10,788 nucleotides of DNA from an uncultured Treponema sp. GTDB lineage: Bacteria > Spirochaetota > Spirochaetia > Treponematales > Treponemataceae. Where the stretch lies: assembly GCA_946611835.1 (NCBI GenBank), contig CAMOEE010000073.1:1-10788 (forward strand), given 5' to 3'. Shown piece by piece: positions 1 to 7,148 of this stretch; positions within the stretch are counted from its first letter, which is position 1; each line of letters begins with the position of its first letter. The notes under the pieces are model-generated. The model worked only from the letters and a program-made list of their open reading frames with translations, did not search any database and was not told where the DNA came from. A program made the position numbers and the translations under genes.

Positions 1-50
1 GAGACAGGTTTTGAGCGAGTCTCGGAAAAATCTGTGATTTTTCCGTGGAA
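1..50 (-). repeat. Three-hairpin dispersed repeat, copy C (truncated by window edge)
   Basis: Read on the minus strand this matches the start of the tandem units at 9953-10115: the TTCC lead-in, then a perfect 10-bp hairpin (arms 23-32 CGGAAAAATC and 36-45, 3-nt loop), then a linker close to AGACTCGCT. It ends in one arm of the second hairpin (4-13, ACAGGTTTTG on plus) with the conserved loop, CTC on minus, at 1-3. The other arm lies outside the window. The copy sits 18 nt beyond the htrA stop. The stem has no following U-run, so it is not a classical intrinsic terminator. Confidence 0.8.
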
Positions 51-67
51 CACTCCGACATTGCTGA

Positions 68-1576
68 TTAGTTCAATTTATATTTTCCTGTTGAAATCGT
101 GTGTCCGTCGTTGTAGACATCGAACCAGATTTCCTTGTTTCTGGTCAAATCAAGGGCCTCGTAGAATTCCTTGAGGTTTGTGACTTTCTTGTCGTTAACG
201 GCCGTGATAATGTCACCGTTCTGGATTCGGAGAGCTGCGGCAGGAGATTTCTCAAGGACATTTGATACAGCCACGCCCTTGACCTTGTTATCAAGCTTGA
301 GGCTCTCACGCAATTTTTCAGTAAGAGGTGAAGCGATGAAGCCAGGCCAGAGTTTTGCATTGTCATTAGACACGGCATCCGTTCGCTCTTCGATTTTGAC
401 AGTAAGGGTAAGCTTGCTTCCACCACGGAGAACCACGAATTCTGCGTTCTTGTCAGCAGGAAGATAAGCCACCTCACGGATAAGTTCGCTCTGGCTGTTA
501 ACATTCTTTCCGTTAATCTGGATGATGTAGTCACCGGCCTGCATTCCGCCCTTGGCCGCAGGCGAATTGATGAATACCTGTGAGGCGAAAGCGCCCTTCT
601 GGCCTTTTACGCCGAGCTCCTTCTTGTAGTCGTCCGTTACATCCACGAGGGAGATTCCAAGCCAGCCGTAAGTGATTTTTCCCTTTGAAATGAAGTCATC
701 GATAGCTTTTTTGACTGAGTTAATCGGAAGTGCGAAGCCAAGACCTACGCTTCCGCCTGAGCCTGAGGCAATCCAGGTATTGATTCCGATTACTTCACCA
801 TAGATGTTCACGAGAGGACCGCCGGAATTTCCCTGGTTGATTGCGGCATCAGTCTGGATGAAGTCGTTCATGTTGCCGATCTGGTCTCCGCTACGGCCTG
901 TCGCGCTTACGATACCCTGAGTGACCGACTGACGGTAGCCCAAAGGAGCGCCCATTGCAAGACAAATGTCGCCGGTCTGAACTTTGTCAGAGTCACCGAG
1001 ATTTGCGACAACAACATTCTCAGCGTCTTTTGCATCAAATGAGACAAGGGCTATGTCCTGTCTCTCGTCTGCGCCGACCAGCTTGCCGTCGAATTCCTGG
1101 CCGTCATTAAGCTTTACTGTGATGTTGGTAGCCTTACCTGCGACATGGTTGTTGGTAAGGACATAAACGGTGTCCCCGGTGCGTTTTACGATTACGCCGG
1201 AACCAAGGCCTTTCTGCTCGTATTCCCGCTTTCGGTTCTTGGAGTCAGAATCACGCTCGGCGTTCGGGTTACCGAAGAAGAAGTCAAAGGGCCAGCCCTC
1301 AAAGGGATTCATGGTCTGGACCTCTTTTTTTTCTGTTACATCGATTTCAACGACAGAAGGAAGAACTCCGGATGAAATTGAGCGGAATGAAGACTGCAGG
1401 GCCTCGATTACTTTGAGGGATTCAGCAGGGATTGATACTGCAGGTTTTGAAGTGTCGGCAAAGGCCGTAGCAGCACTGCCCTGAACCTGGACACGAGTAC
1501 ATGAAAGGGAAAGGGCCGCAAATGCAAAGGCACAGGCCGCTCCTCCCGCTAGAAGTCCTTTTGTTATTTTTTTCAT
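68..1576 (-). CDS. htrA: HtrA/DegP-family periplasmic serine protease (Do protease), two PDZ domains
   Basis: A 502-aa S1C-family serine protease, the usual length for DegP/DegQ, expected to degrade or refold damaged envelope proteins in the periplasm. Residues 1-25 form a basic then hydrophobic signal sequence. It ends in LSLSC, so Cys26 could be lipidated under the relaxed spirochaete lipobox; simple signal-peptidase I cleavage is the alternative. The catalytic triad is visible: His144 (TNNHVAG), Asp174 (ERQDIAL) and Ser251 (GNSGGPL). PDZ1 covers about 303-395 and PDZ2 about 405-490. An aromatic/acidic insert (about 89-105, WPFDFFFG) precedes the protease core, resembling the regulatory LA loop of DegP. 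The start is fixed by GGAGG (1584-1588, minus), 7 nt before the ATG. The gene lies downstream of map on the same strand, but an array of hairpins and about 200 bp intervene, so it probably has its own promoter. No catalytic residue is missing. The call is secure; which Do subfamily it belongs to is not. Confidence 0.96.
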   Translation of the reverse strand: MKKITKGLLAGGAACAFAFAALSLSCTRVQVQGSAATAFADTSKPAVSIPAESLKVIEALQSSFRSISSGVLPSVVEIDVTEKKEVQTMNPFEGWPFDFFFGNPNAERDSDSKNRKREYEQKGLGSGVIVKRTGDTVYVLTNNHVAGKATNITVKLNDGQEFDGKLVGADERQDIALVSFDAKDAENVVVANLGDSDKVQTGDICLAMGAPLGYRQSVTQGIVSATGRSGDQIGNMNDFIQTDAAINQGNSGGPLVNIYGEVIGINTWIASGSGGSVGLGFALPINSVKKAIDDFISKGKITYGWLGISLVDVTDDYKKELGVKGQKGAFASQVFINSPAAKGGMQAGDYIIQINGKNVNSQSELIREVAYLPADKNAEFVVLRGGSKLTLTVKIEERTDAVSNDNAKLWPGFIASPLTEKLRESLKLDNKVKGVAVSNVLEKSPAAALRIQNGDIITAVNDKKVTNLKEFYEALDLTRNKEIWFDVYNDGHTISTGKYKLN

Positions 1577-1636
1577 ATTTTTGCCTCCGAAAAGAGTTAT
1601 TTTTAATTTCTAATAATAAAACTCTCAGAGGCTTAA

Positions 1637-1666
1637 ATTAGTTACATAAAAAAATGTTATTGTAAA
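1637..1666 (-). promoter_or_regulatory. Weak candidate sigma-70 promoter for htrA
   Basis: On the minus strand there is TTTACA (1661-1666, 5/6 to -35), an 18-nt spacer, then ACTAAT (1637-1642, 4/6 to -10), about 60 nt before the htrA start. The region is very A+T-rich, so matches of this quality arise easily by chance. No CIRCE-like inverted repeat is seen. Confidence 0.25.
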
Positions 1667-1682
1667 AATGGCAGGGGGGCGT

Positions 1683-1773
1683 TACGGGGGGAAGCTCCCC
1701 CCGTAGAGAGGGGTGCGACGCAACGGCGGAAGCAAAGCTTCCAGAGTGCAGCGCAGGGGAGAGACCTCTCCCC
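1683..1773. repeat. Array of three hairpins between map and htrA
   Basis: There are three inverted repeats. The first is a perfect 10-bp stem with a 3-nt loop (arms 1683-1692 TACGGGGGGA and 1696-1705). The second is a 6-bp stem with an AAA loop (1728-1733 GGAAGC with 1737-1742). The third has arms GGGGAGAG/CTCTCCCC (1756-1763 with 1766-1773). Between them, GTGCGACGCA (1713-1722) and GTGCAGCGCA (1747-1756) look like a degenerate direct repeat. The last stem ends exactly at the map stop codon (1774-1776). None is followed by a U-run on minus, so a repeat or mRNA 3'-end structure fits better than an intrinsic terminator. Confidence 0.7.
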
Positions 1774-2538
1774 TTAACAAATCAAATCGTCACAGGCAGT
1801 AAGAACCTCGGTATGGTCAGGGAAGACTGCTACCGTGTGCTCCTCGTGCGCGGAATATTTTCCATCGGAAGTCAGGACTGTCCAGCCGTCGCTTGCAAGA
1901 TCCACATCACCGGTGCCCAGGTTAATCATAGGTTCGATTGCAAGAACCATTCCCGCCTGAATGCGGGGGTTTGCCCCACCCTCAGGAAGATTCGGAATGC
2001 TCGGATCCTCGTGGACATCAAGGCCGACACCGTGACCGCAATACTCCCAGACAACACCGTAACCATATCGCTCGTGGGCAACATCATAGACGGCCTTTGA
2101 GATGTCACGGATTCTGTTCCCGGCGACACAGGCTGCGATTCCCGCATTAAGACTTTCCCTCGTCGCCTGAACGAGACGACGGATAGAAGGCTTTACATTT
2201 CCTACCATAACAGTGTGGGTTGAGTCAGAAATATAGCCGTCCAAATCAATTCCTATGTCGAGTGAGACAATGTCACCGTCGTGGATAATTTTTTTTCGTG
2301 AAGGAATTCCGTGAATTACCTCATTGTTGATGCTTATGCATGCTGCCCCCGGAAAATCCTCTTTGTACCATGCAGGTTTTCCGCCGACACCCTTGATGAA
2401 CTTTTTCACAAGCTCATCGACCTCCATCGTGCTCATTCCGGCGTGAACCTGAGGAACTACCTCACGGAATAAATCCGCAAGCGCATGGCAAGACTGCCTG
2501 ATTCCCTCGATTTCCTTGTCATTCTTTAATCGAATCAT
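1774..2538 (-). CDS. map: Type I methionine aminopeptidase
   Basis: Removes the initiator methionine from nascent proteins in the cytosol, using a dinuclear metal centre. All five metal ligands of the family are visible: Asp94 (SLDIG), Asp105 (ISDST), His169 (GHGVG), Glu202 (AIEPM) and Glu233 (EEHT). The substrate-contacting His76 (EVIHGIP) is also present. Length is 254 aa, close to E. coli Map (264). The frame is open four codons further upstream to a TTG (2550), but GGAG (2545-2548) lies 6 nt before the ATG at 2538, which decides the start. It follows the J-protein gene on the same strand after a 95-nt gap filled with 7-bp repeats, and a shared transcript with that gene is plausible. No N-terminal zinc-finger or SH3 extension is present. 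Confidence 0.96.
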   Translation of the reverse strand: MIRLKNDKEIEGIRQSCHALADLFREVVPQVHAGMSTMEVDELVKKFIKGVGGKPAWYKEDFPGAACISINNEVIHGIPSRKKIIHDGDIVSLDIGIDLDGYISDSTHTVMVGNVKPSIRRLVQATRESLNAGIAACVAGNRIRDISKAVYDVAHERYGYGVVWEYCGHGVGLDVHEDPSIPNLPEGGANPRIQAGMVLAIEPMINLGTGDVDLASDGWTVLTSDGKYSAHEEHTVAVFPDHTEVLTACDDLIC

Positions 2539-2550
2539 ATATATCTCCAA

Positions 2551-2585
2551 AGAGTTAGAAGTTATGAATTAGGAGTTAGGAGTTA
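2551..2585 (+). repeat. 7-bp tandem repeat, five units (array 1)
   Basis: Five exact heptad steps read on plus: AGAGTTA, GAAGTTA, TGAATTA, GGAGTTA, GGAGTTA. The consensus is RGAGTTA with point changes. The array lies immediately upstream of the map ribosome-binding site. Confidence 0.8.
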
Positions 2586-2604
2586 AAACCTGCTTACAGC
2601 AATA

Positions 2605-2639
2605 ACAACTCCACACTACTCACTTCTCACTCCTCACTT
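2605..2639 (-). repeat. 7-bp tandem repeat, five units (array 2, inverted to array 1)
   Basis: Read on minus it is AAGTGAG, GAGTGAG, AAGTGAG, TAGTGTG, GAGTTGT. This is again five heptads, 35 bp, with consensus close to that of array 1 once rotated (GGAGTGA against GGAGTTA). The arrays are separated by 19 bp and face opposite ways. The first unit supplies the TGA stop of the J-protein gene (2634-2636). Confidence 0.75.
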
Positions 2640-3395
2640 TACTAACCTTAATGCCTCTTCCTCGCAGATTTTTGCCGTTGCTTCGTCTCCAAGCCTTCTG
2701 TAGGCGGCAGCCATTTTTCGCAAAAAATTCGCATCGTTGCTCTTTCCGAAACCAAGCTCCAGGGCTCGCTCCCAGCAATCGAGAGCAAGTTCATCGGGCA
2801 CTTTACCCTCCAGATGATTTTTGAGGACATTTGCGGCAAGCTCCATTACTTCCGGGAAGAAGAGCCTGAAATACTGATAGCTGTACTCCATGCGGATAAT
2901 CTGCTCCAGCAGAATAAAGGCATCGTAATATTCCTGGCGGAGAACAAGCTCCTCACAGAGAATAAAGCCGTAGTCCATGAAATCTTCACGGGTAAACCAT
3001 TTTGCAAGGCGGAAACTGGCATGATTCATGCTCATTCGTTTGAATTCGGCAACTGCATCATCCTCACGGTTGTGCATGAGGTCAAAGAAAATAAGCTTGG
3101 AGCGGCTTTCCTCGTCGTTGCGCTTTAAAAGCCAGGCACGATAATCAAAGGAATTGACCGAGCGATTGTAACGGCCACTCCCCTTCCGCATGAAATAAGA
3201 CTCGTCAAAAAGGGAACGCTGCTTTGCATCGGACAAAATCTCGTATGCTTTGACAAGCCGCCTGAATTCTTCGGTGGTCGCCGTGTCCTGAGAAGCGTCG
3301 GGATGCAAGAGCTTTGCTTTTTGTCGGTAAGCGCGCTTGATTTCTGCCGCAGTGGCATTCTGACGCACACCGAGAATTTTATAACAATCTTCCAT
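2634..3395 (-). CDS. J-domain (DnaJ-like, class III) protein with helical C-terminal region
   Basis: A 253-aa protein whose first ~65 residues are a J domain with the invariant HPD at 31-33 (LLHPDAS) and the family pattern YKILGV near the start. J domains stimulate the ATPase of DnaK/Hsp70. It has no Gly/Phe stretch and no CxxCxGxG zinc repeats, so it is not the housekeeping DnaJ. Residues ~95-250 look all-helical and, near the end (about 200-250), TPR-like; that part probably chooses the client. No transmembrane segment is seen, so it is expected in the cytosol. The ATG lacks a recognisable Shine-Dalgarno; an inverted repeat ends 8 nt before it, where a ribosome would bind. It lies between the RNase gene and map on the same strand, and its stop codon is inside a 7-bp repeat array. 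The J-protein call is firm; client and role are unknown. Confidence 0.88.
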   Translation of the reverse strand: MEDCYKILGVRQNATAAEIKRAYRQKAKLLHPDASQDTATTEEFRRLVKAYEILSDAKQRSLFDESYFMRKGSGRYNRSVNSFDYRAWLLKRNDEESRSKLIFFDLMHNREDDAVAEFKRMSMNHASFRLAKWFTREDFMDYGFILCEELVLRQEYYDAFILLEQIIRMEYSYQYFRLFFPEVMELAANVLKNHLEGKVPDELALDCWERALELGFGKSNDANFLRKMAAAYRRLGDEATAKICEEEALRLVK

Positions 3396-3403
3396 AAATT
3401 GAG

Positions 3404-3426
3404 ATTATCGGACACAATCCGATAAT
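3404..3426 (-). promoter_or_regulatory. Inverted repeat in the leader of the J-protein gene
   Basis: Perfect 9-bp arms ATTATCGGA (3404-3412) and TCCGATAAT (3418-3426) around a 5-nt loop. The repeat ends 8 nt upstream of the ATG and downstream of a candidate promoter, so it would be transcribed and could occlude ribosome entry, or act as a protein operator. No U-run follows, so it is not an intrinsic terminator for the RNase gene. Confidence 0.55.
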
Positions 3427-3438
3427 AAATGTTCATAT

Positions 3439-3467
3439 ATAATAGAACTTTTCGGAGATTTATACAA
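3439..3467 (-). promoter_or_regulatory. Candidate sigma-70 promoter for the J-protein/map genes
   Basis: On minus there is TTGTAT (3462-3467), a 17-nt spacer and TATTAT (3439-3444, 5/6). The -35 lies inside the last codons of the upstream RNase gene. Transcription would begin near 3432 and include the inverted repeat at 3404-3426. Confidence 0.4.
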
Positions 3468-5367
3468 ATGAAAAAGTCGCTTCAAGATTGGGAAGGTCTA
3501 TTTTGCCCGCTTTCAGCATGACTTTTCCGTTCAAATCGACCGGAGCCTCACCGCCAATCGTCGTCTCCATGCCAAGCTGGGAGATGAAATACAAGGCCTT
3601 GCCCGGCTGCCTGTCAACACAGACGGCCTCGCCCTGCCAGTCAGGATGCTGCAAAAGATAAACCAGAGTCCAGTGGGTCCGGCTGTTTCGCTCGGCTTTT
3701 TTGCTTGCCTGCATGGCGGCATCTCCCTCACTCATCCGCATGAGCATGGTGTCCTTATCAATAAGTTTTTCGCCTTTCAGGAAAGCACGAAGCTGCTCAT
3801 GGCCGAGTAAATCTCCATAACGACGAAGAGGCGAAGTAACCTGGGAATACATACCCACGCCCAAGCCCGCGTGACTTGCAGGAGTGACATTCACATTTCG
3901 TTTACGCATACACTTACGAAGGCGGAACTGGCCTGCAAGGCCCTCCGGGATATCTTTCGGCACTTCAGGGACATCCTGGGAAATAAATGGGAAAGGAATA
4001 TTGTTTTTAAAGGCAAATTTTGCCGCTCCCTCGCCTGCAAGAACCATGGCCTCACGAACGACCTCACCGCTTTCATAGCGGGGGACTTCCTCAAAGCTAA
4101 CTTCTTTGCTTTCGGGATTCACAGTGATATGTACTTCGGGAATTGAGATGTTAACGGCCCCGGCCTTGCATCTCCTCTCAAAATTACGGCGGGCAATATC
4201 AAAAAGAGGCTTTAGTTCTGGAGTGTCCTTCAGCTCGTCGGCCTTTTTGTAGCTGAGCCGCTTTACATCGACAATGGTACGAAGAACCTCGCAGTCCTCA
4301 AGGTCTCCGTTTTCGTTCAGCTTGATTTTAAAGCTCAAAGCCCGGCTCTCTTCACGCAGCCCCAGGGCATAATCTTCAAGGCAATCCTCGCTCAACATGC
4401 GGGCAGCCCCTTCAGGAAGATAAAGGGTCGCTCCCCTGCCCCGCGCCACCTTGTCAATTTCAGAATCAGGAGAGACAAAAGATGCCGGGTCAGCTATATG
4501 AACCCACAAAAATTCTCCGTCAAAGGCAATGGCATCGTCAGGATCTGTTGACCATTGGCTGTCGATGGCATAGGACACCCCCGGAAGGCGGATTCTCTCT
4601 TCTTCAGGAGGAGTTCCAAGAGATACAGTGGCGCTTTTTGCGCTCAAACCAAGCCTCATCGGATAAGGATTTCGCGTAATATTCCAGATTTTTGTATCAA
4701 GAAGAAGTTTGTGAGCCTTTTCGGGAGTCTCCTTAAAGCCCGCGTCCTTCATGGTCTTGCTTTTGTCAGTAGTTCCAAGGGCAAGAGCCTCAACATCACC
4801 CATATATTTTGAGTCTTCGGGGAGGAGATTTTTGGCTTTAAGACGCTCGATGAAGGCCGCACGGATTTCCTCAGCATGCTCCTTTTCATAAGCCTTGTTT
4901 TTCAGCTCATCGATTTTTTCGGCAGAACGAGGAAGAAAGAAAATCTGATTATCCCGAAGGACTTCTTCAAATTCAAAAGACGATTTAAGGGCAGAATAAA
5001 GCCCCCAGGATTCATTTGCCTTTAACTCACCACGAAGCAATTCCGCTATGTCCTTAAAGCCTTGCTCCGCTTTGGAAGTCTCATCGTCGCTCAGCAAAAG
5101 TTCATGAGTTTCGGAAATCTGACTTTTCACCTCGGAATTCTCAGCCAGAGCCGATTCAGCGAAATCAAGCAGGGCATCAATTGAGGAAGCCTCGCTCTCG
5201 CACAAAATAATCACATCCTTTTCACGGACTTTCTGGCTGGCATAAACGGCCTTTTTCCCGGAGGCAGTGGCACGAGAGACGCACCAGTTTACTAGAAATT
5301 TATCTCCATCCCGCTCTCCCACAAGGGCAGGAAGATTTTTATATATCACGACAGAATTTTTTTTCAT
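3460..5367 (-). CDS. RNase II-family (RNB domain) 3'-5' exoribonuclease
   Basis: A 635-aa hydrolytic exoribonuclease expected to degrade RNA processively in the 3'-5' direction in the cytosol. The RNB core (about 258-545) contains the four acidic metal-binding residues: Asp269, Asp275, Asp277 and Asp278 (IDSQWSTDPDDAIAF). It also has the basic RNA-positioning motif SPLRRYGDL with Arg515/Arg516, equivalent to the conserved Arg of E. coli RNase II. Catalysis should therefore be intact. The N-terminal ~250 residues do not resemble the paired cold-shock domains of RNase R and are partly helical; the tail (about 575-635) is short and may be a reduced S1-like fold. Size matches RNase II (644) better than RNase R (>700), but I would not assign rnb or rnr. 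The ATG has no clear Shine-Dalgarno; an extended -10-like TGATAAAAT sits too close (2 nt) to serve it. A terminator for the preceding lipoprotein lies upstream, so the gene likely heads its own transcript. Confidence 0.9.
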   Translation of the reverse strand: MKKNSVVIYKNLPALVGERDGDKFLVNWCVSRATASGKKAVYASQKVREKDVIILCESEASSIDALLDFAESALAENSEVKSQISETHELLLSDDETSKAEQGFKDIAELLRGELKANESWGLYSALKSSFEFEEVLRDNQIFFLPRSAEKIDELKNKAYEKEHAEEIRAAFIERLKAKNLLPEDSKYMGDVEALALGTTDKSKTMKDAGFKETPEKAHKLLLDTKIWNITRNPYPMRLGLSAKSATVSLGTPPEEERIRLPGVSYAIDSQWSTDPDDAIAFDGEFLWVHIADPASFVSPDSEIDKVARGRGATLYLPEGAARMLSEDCLEDYALGLREESRALSFKIKLNENGDLEDCEVLRTIVDVKRLSYKKADELKDTPELKPLFDIARRNFERRCKAGAVNISIPEVHITVNPESKEVSFEEVPRYESGEVVREAMVLAGEGAAKFAFKNNIPFPFISQDVPEVPKDIPEGLAGQFRLRKCMRKRNVNVTPASHAGLGVGMYSQVTSPLRRYGDLLGHEQLRAFLKGEKLIDKDTMLMRMSEGDAAMQASKKAERNSRTHWTLVYLLQHPDWQGEAVCVDRQPGKALYFISQLGMETTIGGEAPVDLNGKVMLKAGKIDLPNLEATFSFV

Positions 5368-5392
5368 GGATTGGATTTTATCAAAAATTTCT

Positions 5393-5419
5393 CACAGAGT
5401 ACACAGAGCGCACGGAGAA
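5393..5419 (+). repeat. 9-bp tandem repeat, three units
   Basis: CACAGAGTA, CACAGAGCG, CACGGAGAA in exact 9-bp steps, in the 120-bp gap upstream of the RNase gene (25 nt from its ATG). No promoter or regulator site is evident in it. Confidence 0.6.
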
Positions 5420-5428
5420 AAAATGTTC

Positions 5429-5479
5429 TGCAAAAAAAATCCCCGCAAGGAAAACTTGCAGGGGATTTAGTGATATTAG
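5429..5479 (-). repeat. Terminator-bearing direct repeat, left copy
   Basis: This 51-bp stretch matches 9893-9944 (52 bp) at 48 aligned positions, with one 1-bp gap and three mismatches. Identity covers the A8 tract, the stem and the flank through TTTAGTGATA. It sits just below the lipoprotein stop, at one edge of the A+T-rich gene block. Confidence 0.75.
5432..5468 (-). terminator. Intrinsic terminator of the lipoprotein gene
   Basis: On minus there is a 13-bp stem (arms 5455-5468 and 5437-5449, one bulged base, loop of 5) followed by a run of eight U (5432-5439). It begins 20 nt after the lipoprotein stop codon. Confidence 0.85.
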
Positions 5480-5487
5480 CGGTTATT

Positions 5488-7107
5488 TTACGATGCCGAT
5501 GGGAAAGCTGCGTCATTCTGATAGCCAGAACCGAAAACTTTCTCAAAAGCATCTGAATAAGTCTTTACAAATGACGGAACTTTCATTCCGCTTACTCCGC
5601 TTACAGTTTCACTTTGCTCCAGGTTGTATACGAAAGCCTTATCGCTTTTTTCTTCTGGTACAAGTTTTACAAGAGTGTAATCCTTGTTATGATCCGCTCC
5701 TTCAGGGAAAGGTGCTTTCACCAGAATATACGAAGGAATTTCATACCCGTTGATTTCAACCGTGTCAGTGGCGAAATAAACATAATCGCTCATAAATGTA
5801 GCGATTGCTTCAGCCATTGTGTATTGGATGTCTCCTTCCTTTTTTAACGAAGTAGAGGTGCTGGCAAACACAGGTGAACCGGAACTTTCGGAAGCCTCTG
5901 AATCATATTCATAACTTTCTACTTCTACGTTTTGCTCCAAAAATGATTTTTCTTTTTTATAGTTCTTTTCTTTAATTTTTATCCTATACTTTACAGGAGA
6001 AGTTATAGCAGAGCCGGAGACCTGAGTAACAAAAGAGATTAGTGTTGTGCCAGAGAAAGTTTCTACAACAATGGAGTTTGTGCTTTCTGTTGATTTTGGA
6101 TCAGCAGATTTTGAACCCATTCCAGTAGATTTTACAGTCACATTAACTTTTCCAGGAGCTGAAGTATCAGTCAAATCAGTAATTTTTTCAGTTGCTCTGT
6201 ATATTTCATTCATATCTTTATTAGCCTGATTAAGGGCAAAATAAAAACTAGTGCTTGTTCCAGAAGTCTTTTTTGGACTGTATTTAAGGCTTGCACGCGC
6301 CTCCGAATCAATCCAGTGAAAAAGTGCGTATACGGTATAGCTTTCTCTGTCACTCAGGGCGTAGCTCGCAACTTTTCCTTCGTTTGTATATGTAAAACCA
6401 GAATCAGCCCTTTTCTTTTCAGTAATTTGGCTCGCAGTCACATTCTCTGGAGAGGAACGAACAACGATAGCCTGAGCATCATATTTTTTTCTGAACTCGG
6501 CAAATTTATCAATATTAACATCAGAATCAGTATAGTTATAGTCCGCATCTGCTTCTGAATTATTTTTGGAAAGTCCAGCTTCACTTTCAAAAAATGCAAT
6601 AGGGGTTGTATCAGAAGGATTTATTGCAGAATACAACTTAGCTGAAGTCCACCTAAGCTGTAAACTTGCGATTCGTATGCCGTTTTTATTGTAAAAATAC
6701 AGGTAATCAGATGCAATTATTTTTCCATCTTTTTGGTAAATCTGATTCTGGCTTGCGCTCACAGACCATACTTGTATGTATTCTGTGACTCCTATCTCAG
6801 AAAGCATTGTCTTTACATCCGCTAAGTCCATATAGCGATAGACCAAATCCTTTACTTTTTCACTGAAATTACCGCTAAGGTTTACTCTTCGTGAAGATTC
6901 AACAATTGAACGAGAAGAAGATGACTTATATGTATTTGCAAGAACAACATACTCTACTCCGTCAATTGTAAGCATATCGCCTTCTGCAACATTTGAATAA
7001 TCTACAAAAGCTGGTGTTTCGTATTTTTCATCCTCATCAGCGCATGACAATAAAAGAAAGGCAAAAACCATTACGAATGAAAACATCAGTTTTTTAGCTA
7101 GTTTCAT
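5488..7107 (-). CDS. Predicted lipoprotein of unknown function
   Basis: I do not recognise this 539-aa protein. Residues 1-21 are a basic then hydrophobic signal ending LLLSC, a good lipobox with Cys22 as the lipidated residue. An acidic tether (ADEDEKYE) follows, so it should be anchored in a membrane facing the periplasm or cell surface. The rest is polar, rich in Ser, Thr, Lys, Asp and Glu, with alternating hydrophobic patterns suggesting beta structure (for example DGVEYVVL at about 49-56). There are two Ser-rich stretches (about 62-72 and 405-420). No transmembrane segment or enzyme motif is visible. AGGGG (7114-7118) sits 6 nt before the ATG and supports the start. The gene is A+T-richer than the RNase block and diverges from the sensor kinase gene, with its start 109 nt from the chosen kinase ATG. 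That makes it a plausible target or partner of the two-component system, which is inference only. Confidence 0.8.
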   Translation of the reverse strand: MKLAKKLMFSFVMVFAFLLLSCADEDEKYETPAFVDYSNVAEGDMLTIDGVEYVVLANTYKSSSSRSIVESSRRVNLSGNFSEKVKDLVYRYMDLADVKTMLSEIGVTEYIQVWSVSASQNQIYQKDGKIIASDYLYFYNKNGIRIASLQLRWTSAKLYSAINPSDTTPIAFFESEAGLSKNNSEADADYNYTDSDVNIDKFAEFRKKYDAQAIVVRSSPENVTASQITEKKRADSGFTYTNEGKVASYALSDRESYTVYALFHWIDSEARASLKYSPKKTSGTSTSFYFALNQANKDMNEIYRATEKITDLTDTSAPGKVNVTVKSTGMGSKSADPKSTESTNSIVVETFSGTTLISFVTQVSGSAITSPVKYRIKIKEKNYKKEKSFLEQNVEVESYEYDSEASESSGSPVFASTSTSLKKEGDIQYTMAEAIATFMSDYVYFATDTVEINGYEIPSYILVKAPFPEGADHNKDYTLVKLVPEEKSDKAFVYNLEQSETVSGVSGMKVPSFVKTYSDAFEKVFGSGYQNDAAFPSAS

Positions 7108-7119
7108 ATTTTTCCCCTA

Positions 7120-7148
7120 TTTACAGTACTATTAGTACATAAGTTAAT
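7120..7148 (+). promoter_or_regulatory. Candidate kinase-operon promoter with palindrome in the spacer
   Basis: On plus there is TTTACA (7120-7125, 5/6), a 17-nt spacer and GTTAAT (7143-7148, 4/6). The spacer contains a perfect inverted repeat GTACT-ATT-AGTAC (7126-7138). A factor bound there would block this promoter and sit in the 5' region of the divergent lipoprotein gene as well. The palindrome is exact; the promoter assignment is weak. Confidence 0.35.

Noticed and set aside
1145..1484. Plus-strand open frames opposite htrA
   Set aside because: They are antisense to the conserved HtrA reading frame, lack ribosome sites and have no recognisable content.
1683..1705. G/C-rich hairpin as an intrinsic terminator of map
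   Set aside because: No U-run follows the stem on the minus strand; the next bases are C-rich.
3404..3426. Inverted repeat as terminator of the RNase gene
   Set aside because: It lacks a U-run and lies between a candidate promoter and the J-protein start, so a leader or operator role fits better.
3125..3436. A 103-codon minus-strand frame overlapping the J-domain gene
   Set aside because: It is out of frame with the clear J domain and its HPD motif; the composition is that of a shadow frame.
5374..5382. TGATAAAAT as the RNase gene promoter
   Set aside because: It ends only a couple of bases before the ATG, so transcription would begin inside the gene, and no good -35 is at the right distance.
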